Shown here: positions 47,691 to 59,050 of the stretch, one piece after another
How positions within the stretch are numbered: position 1 is the stretch's first letter
How the letters are laid out: each line of letters begins with the position of its first letter
Source: Lamellibrachia columna
Taxonomy: Eukaryota > Annelida > Polychaeta > Sabellida > Siboglinidae
Assembly: GCA_963662155.1 (NCBI GenBank)
Contig: OY759262.1
Coordinates: forward strand, 59,116,393-59,180,392
Length of the DNA: 64,000 bases
Reading direction: 5' to 3'
The notes under the pieces: generated by a model
What the model saw: only the letters and a program-made list of their open reading frames with translations
The model's database searches: none
Told to the model about the DNA's origin: nothing
Program-made: the position numbers and the translations under genes

Positions 47691-48458
47691 ATTTATTTTT
47701 TTCAAAATTTATTTTTTTGGAATTGGAATTGATTTTGTTGGAATTATTGACTTGATACTGTTAATATTTACCCTTATATTTACTTATATTACTTTTAAAA
47801 TCATATTTGTCTGCTATTAGCATGTCACCCTGAATCTGGTAACAGCCAGGAAGTTGTCAACATTACAGCATAGACACTGTCTACTCTGGTATTGAAACAT
47901 TGTGACCAAGAACAATATAATCAAGCATTTGCATCAAAAAGAAATACTAAGTTACTGTAACAGACAGTAAAACCAAAATCAGACCATTCAGGCCTCATTT
48001 TCTTTCTCAGTGTACAAGGTTTATTTACAGAGATTGCCAATTAAGGGCACCTGTCTGCTCATTCCCTTTGTGTGAGAGAGGAAGCCTGCCCCACTTGAAT
48101 GCAGCCCCTTGTTTATCCAAGCCTAATGTTCAGCCCACAAGTTTCCCATACTAAACATGTCACTGGTCACCTGTACAATGCTGTTACATGTGGCTGTAGG
48201 GTTTGCCCTTTGTACTAATTAAAAATGTCCCCATGGAGAATACATGTTGGAGATTAGGATGTTGAAGACTCAAACTTTCCAGTAAATTTTATGAAATATC
48301 AATGATACCACAACTGATAGCGATATAAATCTGCCTCCTAGTATATTTGCTCCCCCCCAGGACATCTGCCCCTTTTTTCTATGATAGTTGACAAGTGAAA
48401 ATCAGTTTGCAGTTTTATCATTATTACTACAATAACAACATTCAATGACAAGTCGAAG

Positions 48459-48770
48459 TCACTTTAGCCTAATGCAATGGCCTATCCCCTGGAGTGTGTA
48501 TGAGATCATCTTGTCACCAGTTGTCTTCCAGGTATCATTGATAGTCAGATCAGTGGTGGAAGATGGGTTCTTGGGGTGATGCTTCCATAAACAGTGGTTT
48601 GGAGTGCCCCTGGTATTAGCTGCCTTAGTTTTCAGGTCCTCACGGACCTTGGCAGCTTCTATCTGTGCCGTGTCACCATCATGGTTGCAGGCAGTCTTGT
48701 TGATCACATTCTGGATCTGGAGATCAGATCAGTGACCACAGCACCCTTGCATGATTAGGATCGACGCTGG
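48459..48770 (-). pseudogene. FLYWCH-type zinc-finger relic
   Basis: The minus strand encodes CNHDGDTAQIEAAKVREDLK followed by TKAANTR. In FLYWCH domains the last zinc ligand region HNHxPDxxxIEAxKVRExLKxxA has this form. The first His is replaced, and the upstream Phe-Leu-Tyr-Trp-Cys part is not found. FLYWCH domains occur in host DNA-binding proteins and next to Mutator-like transposases. The fragment lies inside a hAT-type element and shows no splice sites that I can support. Probably a captured or nested relic. Confidence 0.5.
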
Positions 48771-49513
48771 CTTCACTCCCATTGAAGAGTAATCTTGTTG
48801 GTCCCCCTTCTTGGTGTAGGAATGACACTCAAAACATAGCTTCTGACCTCCTCAGATGCTAGTACTAATTTCCATGATGAAGTTATAAGTGTTTTCTGAC
48901 AACTCTGGCTTGTGCATCCAGTTTTATAGAAAAATGGAGTCACTCCAACTCTCCATGGTAAATGCAATTCAAAAGAAACCTTGTTGAGATGGCTTCTTTC
49001 AAATATCCTCAATTGTCCTAACATGTCCTGGTCCTAATGTCACTGACTTCTTCCACAATTGCAATAAAGATAATCCTTTGATTACAGGATCATCTCCAAC
49101 TACATAAAGTAATTTACTTGGCTGATCTGGCACAAAGAACATTAATTGCAATTAGGGTAATATATATCTTGAATTCATGTTCAGAAATAAAAAAAATAAG
49201 TTAAAAAAACATTTCTTAAAAAAACTTACAAATAATCCAGAAGCTACGGACAGGGGGCAAATGTCCAGATTTTGAATAAGGCAAAGGGCTAATGTTTGGG
49301 GGGCAAGTGACAAAGGGGCAAATGTCTGGGAGGGGGGCAAATGACCTGGACCCAATATAAACAGGGGAAACTGTTCAAAACTCAGATTAATGACCCAACT
49401 GTCCAGGGCTGTCCAAAATGTCTGGTTTTGTTAGCAAAAATCCAGGAGAGGTGTCGCAGCAAAAAGTACATATGAAATGGCTGGATGCCATTTTAAAGTT
49501 TTTTATGGCAAAC

Positions 49514-49518
<5 letters not shown>

Positions 49519-49580
<62 letters not shown>
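49519..49580. repeat. (TA)n microsatellite
   Basis: Pure TA run followed by TGTGTG. The tyrosine/isoleucine-rich frames on both strands are artefacts. Confidence 0.95.
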
Positions 49581-49582
<2 letters not shown>

Positions 49583-49802
49583 GTGTGTGTATGTGTGCAT
49601 TTAACGAACAATAATTTTTTTATCATATCTAATTAAATATGATTGTGCACACGTGACAAATAAAACTGTGTTAAAACGAATTGGATTTGAATTTTTCTTT
49701 AGCCTAGGATTTTAACAGTTGGAATTGATTTTTTGCAAGGCGGAATTAGAACTGATTTTTTGGAATTGACAAAACAGAATTGACCCCATGCCTGATATAC
49801 TT

Positions 49803-50717
49803 CCTTCATATGTATAGCTTGTACTAATACTATTGTGGGTTGCCGACAGTTGCCCCCTCCCCCACGATATTCATTACAGTGTTATCAGTCGTGTTAGAAT
49901 AAAATGTAATTAATACATCTCTTTATGAACTTCCGGTTATTACATGTGGGGTTTAATCTGATCAATAAAGCAAATTCATTTGATATAATTTTGCCTTATT
50001 GTCAAGTCACAAGAATTCAGACAGAAATTGTAAAGTGTCATTAGAAAAGCAGACATGTAATCTGACAGTGTTCAACTGGGTAGATGACGATGCCTTAGTT
50101 TCCTTTCCAGCTAGACATTGCATGGGTGAAATGCATTTTACTTAAATATTTAAATACTTTTAAACAGTTTTTGTAACTGCATTTGCACTTAATCACAATG
50201 AAAGTATTTGTATATTTAAATATTTCCATAAAGAATTTGAAATGTAAACAGCAACAGTGGGCTTCTGTTGCACTATAGTCTATACTGTCTTTTCGTCGTG
50301 TTTCTCCCATGCTGCAGTATATCCTGTAGCACTTACTGAGTTATTGTTATTGTTTTGAGTACGGCCACGTATTGTCTATTGTATTGACGGTACATCTGAT
50401 CACGTCGAAAATAAATCGGCGGATTGGAAAACACTTGTAATGATATCAAACTATTAACAATTACTCGCACTTTATTGTATTCATACATTTCGATTTACTG
50501 TGGGTCATATATATGCTGACGTTGAAGCACAGCTGTGCTTATTGGGGTGGAACTATATTGTAATCGTAGTGATAAGTCACAATGGTAACGGTAATACAAT
50601 TTACTAACCTGGTTTCGGCTCGTCGCTTCCTACGCATCGCTCTGCCCTCTGATATCTGACGTTTCCTTGTCGCAGAATAGTCTGTAGATGCATGGTCATA
50701 TGCGGAAAAAAAGATCT
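49803..50717. other. No gene seen (Kolobok-like interior)
   Basis: No domain recognised between the hAT element and the THAP relic. Confidence 0.4.
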
Positions 50718-50990
50718 AAGATGGAACGGTGTCTTTGACCAAGAATGACATCTTGATGCTCACCGTCTGTCCATGCTCATCACATACGTCTTTTGTCTTG
50801 TAATCTGCATCGGAAAAGTGGTCACTCGCAGAGCCTGCGGCTGGCGGACACGGCAATTTCTGCATTTGCAACCACCTTTTCCGCTGCAAATTCTTCCTCG
50901 AAAGTCGATCAAAAGTTTTTTCCTTGCATTTGTAGTACTAGTTGATATATCCAGGAGCCATCCAGTGCACACCAGTTTTCTTTTTATTCG
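50718..50990 (-). pseudogene. THAP domain relic (Kolobok-like N-terminal exon)
   Basis: One minus-strand frame reads HWMAPGYIN, a stop, YYKCKEKTFDRLSRKNLQRK, RWLQMQKLPC, SASDHFSDADYKT and LVKDTVPS. This follows the THAP order: metal site, KRW helix, CSxHF metal site, DY and the C-terminal xVPS box. The zinc-binding cysteines appear lost (Trp, Tyr and Ala or Ser at their places), while the structural positions remain, as in a decaying copy. A different open frame over the same DNA (50,999-50,760, MENRIKRKLVCT...) is therefore probably a shadow. It sits 260 bp from the right terminal repeat, where the transposase 5' exon is expected if it is read inward. Confidence 0.6.
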
Positions 50991-51253
50991 ATTTTCCATG
51001 CGTTTCGGCCGTTTTTCCGAGAGGTTTTTACTGTGTGAACGCGGTGCCAGGAGCTCGTACTCAAACCACTCTGCCGCTGAGCCCCCCGCAGAGCAATATG
51101 GCGCCGCCCAGGGAAGATATTGGCAAAGTTTAAAAGGATATTACAAAATTACCGTGGCGTTGCGCCCATCATATAAGGGTGATATATACTGTAAATGGTA
51201 TGTTATTATGTTTGGGCTATGGTTGTTCGAGTGCTTCACCCCCCCTTTAAGGT

Positions 51254-52500
51254 TGTCACCTCTACGAGTGACACAATCCATTGCTATATTACTGTACAGA
51301 GAACCAATTGTGTGGTGTGGTCTGTCTGGTGCTCCTAGTGCTCTAGGGTAGTGTGTAGTATATAGTTTTTCCTCATATTCTCGCTTTCACTACAGCCGCC
51401 ACATAGCTCCTGTGAGGTAAAGGGGAGCCGAGTGCATACGTCTCTTCTGCTGGTACGTAGCGTCTTCATAGACAATATTCTAGCACAACCTCTTCACGAT
51501 ACATGGCAAATGTGCTAAGGACCAGTTCATTAAGGAAGTAGAAAATGCAATCCGAAGAATCCCCACTTCTGAATATCTCTTCATGTTGTTAGACGTCAAT
51601 GCCAGAGTGGGATCGGACTATATCATAAAGCCATATCATAAACTGTTTTGAAGCCATCCGAGATCCCACCACTGGTGCCAGCTTGACCTAGCCGTGACCA
51701 GGTAACCTAGTCTGAATAGTGTGCTCATCATTATCGCAGTGCAGACTGCTACACTGTCCAGCAAGTAATTAAGTAATGAAGTAATCAAGCGTGGGAATCC
51801 TGCTCTGCTGCACCATGTTAACAAGCTTCTCCGTTTGTGTTGGGAAGAAGGTTCAGTGCCTCAAAACATGCGTGATACCAACATTGTCACCATTTACAAG
51901 GATAAGTGAGATTGTAGTGACTGTAATATCTAACGAGGAATCTCCCTGCTAAATATAGTGGGGAAAAGCTCTGCCTGTGTTGTTCTCAACATACTTCAGT
52001 AATTGGCTATGCATGTCTACCCAGAATCATAATGTTGTTCTACTGTGACAGTTGCAAGATAAATGTAGGGAACAGACTCTATGCATTTGTTGATCTGACA
52101 AAGGCCTTTGACCTGGTCAGCAGAAAAAACTCTTCACACACCTCGAGAAGAGTGGATGTCTCCCAAATCGGAAAGGCAGCAGACGTCATGTAAAGGCTAG
52201 GCAACAGTGTGGGGGAGAACAGCATGCTCACTGAAAACGTCAGGCTTTTGTCCAAGCACCATCTATGGTAGTGAAGTGTGGACAAATAGTGCGAACCAGG
52301 AGCGATGCTTTAACAACTTCCATCTCCGATGCGTGAGATGCACACCTGGCATCACATGACAGGAGCAAACATCAGACATCACCGATATGTTTCCCTACTA
52401 AGTCAGCAACGTGTGCGTTGGCTTGGTAATGTCTGCCACATGGAAGATGGCCGTATTCCAAAGGACACCCTCTGTGGTGAGCTTGTCTCTGGTGCAAGGT
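51254..52500 (+). pseudogene. RTE-like LINE, internally deleted, unit A
   Basis: The 5' part (51,254-51,700) matches 63,068-63,650 and includes FMLLDVNARVGSD-type endonuclease sequence (LLDVNARVGS). It lacks about 120 bp that unit B retains, and another piece is lost near 51,758. Later parts read FVDLTKAFDLVSR near 52,085, then TIYGSEVWTNSANQ, FHLRCVRCTPGI and RWLGNVCHMEDGRIPKDTLC near 52,255-52,480, the RTE C-terminal region. The RT catalytic core is missing. It ends at the duplication joint at 52,500. Confidence 0.8.
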
Positions 52501-53173
52501 GCAAGTTTCTTCCCAGTTGGCGGGATTTCTCGGGATGCTCTCTCTCTGGGTGTTGTGGGATAGACAGGATGGTGTCATCTCTCACCATAGCTTCACGGTT
52601 TAGGAGCTGCTCAAAACGTTCCCTCCATCGTTGCTGGATGGCAGTGTCACCTTTCAGGAGAGTCCCGTCTTGAGACAGGAGGAATGTGGCCATTTGAGCT
52701 TGGCCCATATATAGCCTCCGTCGCTTTGAAGAAGTTCCACATGTCAGGTTGGTCAGTGAAGCCTTGGATCACTTTGGCTTTCTCTTCCCACCACTTGTTT
52801 TAATGTCACGGAGCTTCTTCTGGGTCTCAGCTTTGATGTGCTTGTGTTCCTTCCACTTCTGATGAGAAGTAATGTCATTTTGTCACATGCAGAAGATTTT
52901 TCTCTTGCGTTCATGAAGGTCCTGAATCTCCCCATCGTTCTCATCAAACCAGTCTTTGAGCTTGCGTGAGGTGTGGCCGATTGTCTCAGTACAAGTTTTG
53001 TGGATGGCTGACTTAAGTGTATCCCACTGCTGTTCAATATTGGCGTCAACTAAACGGAGATCAAGAAGTCGAGTGGAGAGACACTCCTGGAGTTCTTTTG
53101 CTTGGGTTTTGGAGGGCTTTGATGTTGAACTTCTTCTTGCTGATCTTTGGGCGTCTACGATGTTTGGAAGCAA
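52501..53173 (-). pseudogene. RTE-like LINE linker fragment, copy B
   Basis: Near-identical to 34,550-35,222 (ANIEQQWDTLKSAIHKTC, RKLKDWFDENDGEIQDL). Here it abuts the plus-strand RTE C-terminal region head to head at 52,500, so the frame at 52,403-52,708 crossing the joint is a chimera. Confidence 0.85.
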
Positions 53174-53363
53174 GGTAAATGTTCATTCCTGATCGAACTA
53201 GGCGATGGTCCATTGAGCAGGCAACAGTTCCACCCATGGCCCGTATAATGCGGATATCTTTTCAGTCACTGGAGCAAACAACGACATATCCAAGAGGTGC
53301 CAATGTTTGGATCACGGATACATCCATGTCGTCTTGAACATGTTCCTCTGCCGGAACAGGGTG

Positions 53364-56300
53364 TTAGTGATCCCCTGAGAACCTGCCTTGATATAAGTAA
53401 ACACTAATGCTTGCTAGATATGTCTTTATGGTAGAATACTTTAATGGTAAGAAACTGTTAGAAACAGTGTGCCACAAAATAATGAGAATTTCTTCTGATA
53501 TAGTTGCGTGTGTATGACTCAAGCTTCCACTTGCATACATATCTGAAAATCTTCTAAATGCTCTAAATCCTTCTTCATATATTGTCCTGGCAGACTTGTT
53601 TATTGACATGTCTCAGCTGGTCAACTACGCTATACCACATCACATCGGAGGGCATTGGACACTGGCAGGGATTGAGTGCTGCACCGGGTGCGACCTGTCT
53701 GAATCTGCTGACCTGGACAGGGCGGACTATGGTTTTAGTAGTCCTTTGGAACGGCTGAGTCACAAACAACTAGTCCTGATAATCATGTTGTACTAGTCCT
53801 TAAATGTGACGGGTAACATAATCTATAATATGTACACTGTCATATTGTGGTATCATATGACCAATTTGGTACATAGTTAAAGTGGCTCCATGATCGCTAG
53901 GTGGCACCACCTACGCTAACCGGATATAAACAGCCGCCATTCACATCTCCCGCATTCAGTAGGTTTCGTAGACGGTCGGAGTGAGAAAATGCTAACTTAG
54001 TGTTTATTGTTGTTTTATTCCATCACAACACTCCACTAGCCGTATCACTGGCCCTGTAAACAGTTGGGTTGAGAAATTCTTTAAGGATAGAAAGCAACGC
54101 GTGGCATGTGAAGGTATGTATTCGGACTGGGGTCTGGTTATCAGTGGAGTCCCACAAGGTTCAGTGATTGCCCCCATCTTCTTTCTTATCTATATAAACG
54201 ACCTACCTAATAACCTCAAATCAACTGTCCGACTTTTTGCTGATGACACTATTATCTACATGACAAAACCCAATCGTACTGACGCAACAGCCCTTCAACA
54301 AGATCTAGACAAATTGGCCAAGTGGAAAGAAACATGGCAAATGGAGTTCCATCCCCAGAAATGTAGTGTACTCCACATAACCAGATCCCATAACCCAAAA
54401 TACAAACAATACACTCTTCATGGCCACATACTCGTAAAGGAGAAATATCTTGGTGTGGTCATAAGTAAAACACTGTCCTGGAGTGACCACATAACAACCA
54501 CATGTCACAAAGAAAGCAAATGCATCCTTACGTTTCCTACGAAGAAATCTCAGAATTGGCCAGGAAAAAAATTAAAACCAGTGCTTATTTCACTTCACCC
54601 CAGTTAGAATATACCGCTGCCATATGGGACCATTACACACAAACGTACAAAAACAAAATAGAGATGGTCCAGACTACAACCGTGAAGCAAGTGTCACCAC
54701 CATGATCAAACACTTGCACTGGCGCAGCCTCCAACAAAGGAGAACCGACATCCGCCTTGTCATGTTTTATAAGACATTACATGGTATAATCACCCTGGAC
54801 CTCTTCCCCCAACTAATACCCCTGGTGAGACCCCCCCGACACACGCATTCTGAAGCTTTTCAACTCCCCGTAATCACTAAGCAATTCATCCAGGATAACT
54901 TTTTACCCTGTACAATAGCCAATTGGAATAACCTGCCAGCCAACGCAACTACAGCACCAAGTTTTTAGATTTTCAGACAGAAGATCTCCAGCTTGCAACA
55001 TTAATTGATATTGCATTTTTCACGCTATCAACTTTTCCTCTCCTCAAATTGCAGTTTTACACGCACGCTATAATCTTTTCTCTTTCTTCCAAATATGTTA
55101 TTACTTTCTCTTACAGCACTTTAGCACGTGTGCACACACACCGAGTCTATAAGCCTTGAAGAGAGAGTTGACTCGTACCCGGAAGAAGAAGAAGCATACA
55201 CCGCGTACATTCATCTCATCATTACAGCTAGTCTGATGGGACTGCTCCTCTAACAATGGACTAGTCCAATCTTTGAAACTACTCGTCTGGGACGATTGAA
55301 TGCCTGTCATTTCACACCCTGCCAGGAACCGAGATGATGCATCAGCAATGTTATTATTAATACCTGGGATGTGTCTAGCAATAATTATAAAGTTTCCGGA
55401 TGCAGCACACCAAGTTAAGCACCTCATTAACCTCATAATGGGTTGAACTTTAGATCTACCCTTGTTAATGATATGGACAGTAGCTTCACTATCACAGTAG
55501 AAGAGAATTTTCTTGCCCTTCCACTCCGATCATAGTATAGCTGACATTACAATAGGGTACAGCTATAAAAATGCCATAGACAGCTGCGCATTATCTTTGA
55601 GCATCAACTCTGCAGGCCATCTGCCCTGAAACCACCTGTTCCTAAAGAAACCACCATAACCAGCCAGTCAACTGCTTTAGTCAGTTCTTGATTCCACTCA
55701 GTGAGAAATCTATGCCATATAGTTATATCTAGTAGACATTCTTTGTTGAGTTTCACGTATTGGTGTAATTGTTTCACAGAGGCTGCCAAAGATAAGAGAT
55801 AAGCTACAAAACTATGAACCTGTGGAATTACCCTGGAAGCAAAATTTAGGTGACCCAATAAGCTTAACAGCTCCCTCTTTGAAATACTGTGCTTATTTTT
55901 TAACATATCAAGTATAGTGATTATCCTGCTAAGTTTATCATCAGGCAACCTGGCTTCCATTCTGTCAGTGTCGAGGTTTATCCCTAAATACTGCAACTGT
56001 ACAGTAGGTCCTACAGTCTTATGCAAGGATATTGGTAGTTTGGTACACATAGCCTATTAAAAACCAAGGTAAGTAGAGCCATTGTTCTCTCTGCCGTGGC
56101 ATTGGTGAATCTGTTGTTAGAAAGTCAACCAACAAGTGTAACTAAAATTAATTCCATAGTTATGCTGGGCTATCCAACAAATTGCTTGTGAAAGCCAGTC
56201 AAAATTTGGACTGGAATGTCAGTCTTACATAACCAAGATCCCTGACCCCTATCTAGGATCTCCTGTATAGCTTCATCTAATTTAGCATAGGACAGAAAGT

Positions 56301-58302
56301 ATTCCTCTTAGTTGATCAGCTCATTTAAACTAGTATGTTTGTCACTGTTATGTTGGGCGGATAAATAAAACATGAGACGCATCTTCCCGGAATAGGTGCC
56401 CTCAGCTAAACCCAGAGAACTTACACTATACAGTGTTCTGAATGGACCTACCAGGAACCCTTTCTTCACTTCTTTCATTATTAGTTGACTGACTATATCA
56501 GCCTGTGGTTTTGCTGACAAGTTATTTGGATATTCCAAACTGGCCAAGTGTGTTCGTCCCCTTTGCAGCTATTTGTGTAGGAGTCACAGTCTGTCTGTCA
56601 GTAGTGTCTGTTTTTACTAGTCACTGTTTAGATCTAGTCACTGTTTAGATCTAGTGGTGTTGTGGGGTGTCTTAGTTCGGTGTCCATTGGACATCCTACC
56701 ATCTGGCCTGGTTGGGCAGGATACACTGGCATGTGGTGCCCTGTAAACCAGGCACGAGTGCAGAAACCTACAATTCTGCCTCGAGCAGCTGCACTCGGAG
56801 TTGTAGTTATTGCAAACTGCTCTCTGGCCTACACTAACCCTGCGCCTACATTGAAAGTCTGTTTGCCTGCCAGTGCTATTACCTCGGGTGAACTGGTGGT
56901 TGGGTATTTTAGGGTTGCCAAAGAGGGGACAGAAACTGCTCAAGTGAGCTACGCTGCCACACAGCGAACACACATTTGCTTTCTGCCCGGCAAACAGCGA
57001 GCAAAACAGACCATTGTCTCGGACCTCCAGTCTTCTTTAACGTTCTGCTACTGGATAAGCGTGGCTGCTCAGGCAGAAAATGATCAGTAATATTCATAGA
57101 AAGTGGTGCCATCAATCCGCGAAGCAATGCCTACCACAATGGCCTCATAAGTGTCTAACTCCTAACGACGGTCCCATAATTCACACATAATGTTACAGTA
57201 TTTGTTAAACGCACAGATGAATTCGAGCAGGGTAAGGTTGCTGTTAAGGCGAGGGTCAGAGGACAATGGGCAAAGAAGGTGTTCAAAGCCGTCTAATCCC
57301 GTGTTATGGCTGTACTCACCGAGATCACAGTGAGGGATAAAAAAAATTATGCCAGATTAACGTCTTTACCCTCGAGGATGGCCAATCACAGGGCAGGTGA
57401 CATGGTCTCAATGCCCGGTATATTTTCGGACGGAATCCATGATGTCAAACCCGGCCATCTGTATGAGTTGGCGAACGTTGGTTCAGATCGTAGGGCCTTC
57501 TCTGTAGCATGTTCGATAGATGTCATTGCAGTAGTCATGCTGCACGTGCCATTCCTTCGAGGCACTGATGCACCCATCGCACCCCGAGTGTCCATGTCCA
57601 TTCGTGCGGCCAACAAAGATAAGGGTGTCATTGCTTGCCTAAACGGTTTCCGGTCCATTCATTCATGTCATTCGGCGATAATCTCCCGCATATGTGCTGT
57701 CATCACTGACACGGAACTCTGTAGTGCTCGTACGTCGGCCAGTGGCTCCACACTACTGATGGAGGCGATATTGGGCTGGTGGAAATCACATTCCGCTGTT
57801 GTTACGTTGTTCTTGCTTGAGCTTGTTCTTGCTTGAGCCAGAATCTGACCCCCACCCGAGAGAAAAATGTTAGAGCCAGTAGGTTGGTGTTGCTGTCATA
57901 CACCGGTAGACATCCTGTTGCGATATGCTACAATGCTCCAACAGGTTACAGGAAGTGACGACGGCAGCCTAGTGCGGACAGCGCTGGCACTAGCATCAGG
58001 CGAAGGTTTATTGTCAGTCTTGTCGGTGTTGTGGAAGTTATCATAAATTCGCACGAGTTCCTCAGTGAGCATACGAAGTGAAGCTGCTGACCAGTTGGCA
58101 GGGAGTCCAACATTCCAGTGCCGATGTTCCCTGGCTGGACTCGTTTCAGGGTCCGTAGGCGTAGTCGATGGCGTGATGTTTTCGTCCAAGAAATCCACAG
58201 AAACGGGCACTGCCTGGGGCAAGTGAATAGATTCTCAAGACGGCAATCTGCTGGTAGATACCGTCGTTCCGCTGCGCTTCGTCTCAGTCGGCCTCGCATC
58301 AT
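53364..58302 (-). pseudogene. DIRS-like tyrosine-recombinase retroelement, copy B
   Basis: Same order as copy A: gag-like start at 58,302, zinc-finger region (56,973-56,638), RT start (56,547-56,200), RNase H link (56,050-55,604), RNase H (near 55,490-55,310), nested LINE, and recombinase N-terminus (53,769-53,364). From 53,364 to about 56,600 it is almost identical to copy A. From 56,600 to 58,600 it is clearly diverged, with different amino acids in the gag-like frames (for example VCNNYNSECSCSRQNCRFLH) and a frameshift after DCRLENLF. The same internal deletion of the RT catalytic block is present, so that loss predates the duplication. Confidence 0.85.
54021..55186 (+). mobile_element. 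CR1/L2-group LINE 3' half nested in DIRS, copy B
   Basis: Same element at the same position as 36,070-37,235, including FADDTIIYMTKPN and the same frameshift. One visible change is ANATTAPSF for ANATTASSF at the end. Confidence 0.85.
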
Positions 58303-58659
58303 TTCAAATATATAAATGTGGATTAAACGTAATGAATAAAAATTACGTGTTTCTTTGTTCGTGCTACGAGATAAAGACACCCCAAAAAGGGATACTGCCA
58401 GTTCCCATTGCTGGGATAATGCTTCTAATTTGTCAGAAGCCCCCTGCAGTGAAGGAATATAAGGGGTGCTGTCAGCTCCCATAACAGGGATAATAACAGG
58501 TCCTCTACAGTGAGGGGATGTTCCTTTTAATTGGTCAGCTTTCCTTTCCCCAGGTCCCCTGCAGGAATGCCCCCCTCCCCCGGTAGTCTCCCCAAGATGC
58601 ATTAGTCAGTTGTTGTCATAAACCACGCCCAGAGATAACACTAAGTTTCAATTTAAATA

Positions 58660-59050
58660 TGAAACATAAGTCCTGCAAGTTAATATAGAAGCAATTGTCG
58701 AACAAAAAACATGTGTCTTTGGATTTAATTGTTGTAATAATCAAACCATTAGATACAAAAGAATATTTGAAACGGTTAACCACCAGCTATTATGTAAGAA
58801 AAATGGAATTTCTTGTTATCAGTAAAATGGCGTGCGAGTGTTTAAAAACTTTTGTAGAAAACAATGTGTTTATTGAGGAATGTAATGTGTGCAATATTTC
58901 ATGTGGTGTACCCCAAAGTTCGATTTTTGGCCTCAAACCATTTTTACAGTGAACATTGCTTAACAGAATCACAGCTAACAGAATCAACCGTTTAACAGAA
59001 TCAAAATGGTTGGGAAAGAATCGTTCCCTATTCCCACTGTGTTAAAATGA
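58660..59050. repeat. Interspersed repeat with pogo-like end, copy 5 of 5
   Basis: Paralog of 40,650-41,030 with a few indels. Confidence 0.55.

Larger units (their letters stand above)
47597..49794. mobile_element. hAT-type element with 8-bp target duplication ATATACTT
   Basis: The left end is CAGGCATGTGGTCAATTCC. The right end on the opposite strand is CAGGCATGGGGTCAATTCTG. ATATACTT flanks both ends exactly (47,589-47,596 and 49,795-49,802). CAGG-type ends with an 8-bp duplication are the hAT signature. A second left end with the same flank lies at 47,056-47,080, from the tandem duplication. No hAT transposase was seen. The interior holds a FLYWCH relic and a (TA)n run at 49,519-49,580. 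Many GGAATTGG/CCAATTCC motifs lie near both ends. Confidence 0.8.
43073..51246. mobile_element. 8.2-kb Kolobok-like DNA transposon with TTAA target duplication
   Basis: The ends are AGGGGAACTGAAGCA on the left and, on the opposite strand, AGGGGGGGTGAAGCA on the right (12 of 15 match). TTAA lies outside each end (43,069-43,072 and 51,247-51,250). The paralogous site in unit B, GCTATTAATGTTGTCACC at 63,057-63,074, has one TTAA and no insertion. TTAA targets occur in piggyBac and Kolobok families. The minus-strand THAP relic near the right end and the possible transposase relic at 45.8-46.2 kb favour Kolobok. The element also holds a hAT element, a broken P2X7-type domain gene and a minisatellite. 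Confidence 0.8.
34550..52500. repeat. Large direct duplication, unit A (contains the 8.2-kb Kolobok-like insertion)
   Basis: 34,550-43,072 matches 52,501-63,064, and 51,250-52,500 matches sequence from 63,064 rightward. Unit B starts at 52,501, immediately after unit A ends, so this is a head-to-tail tandem duplication. By eye, the first 4.1 kb (34,550 to about 38,650) differs from unit B at about three positions. To the right of that, differences appear every 10-30 bp plus indels. Confidence 0.9.

Noticed and set aside
50760..50999. Minus-strand frame MENRIKRKLVCT... with a CKCRNC motif as a second P2X7-type domain
   Set aside because: CKCRNC alone is too little, and a different frame over the same DNA gives a better THAP pattern.
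50773..51351. 192-codon plus-strand frame at the right end of the Kolobok-like element
   Set aside because: It is antisense to the THAP relic and crosses the transposon boundary at 51,246 into RTE sequence.
52403..52708. 101-codon minus-strand frame across 52,500
   Set aside because: It joins two opposite-oriented RTE fragments at the duplication joint, an accidental chimera.
57306..57836. 176-codon plus-strand frame in unit B
   Set aside because: It is antisense to the DIRS gag-like region, and the equivalent in unit A is interrupted; no domain.
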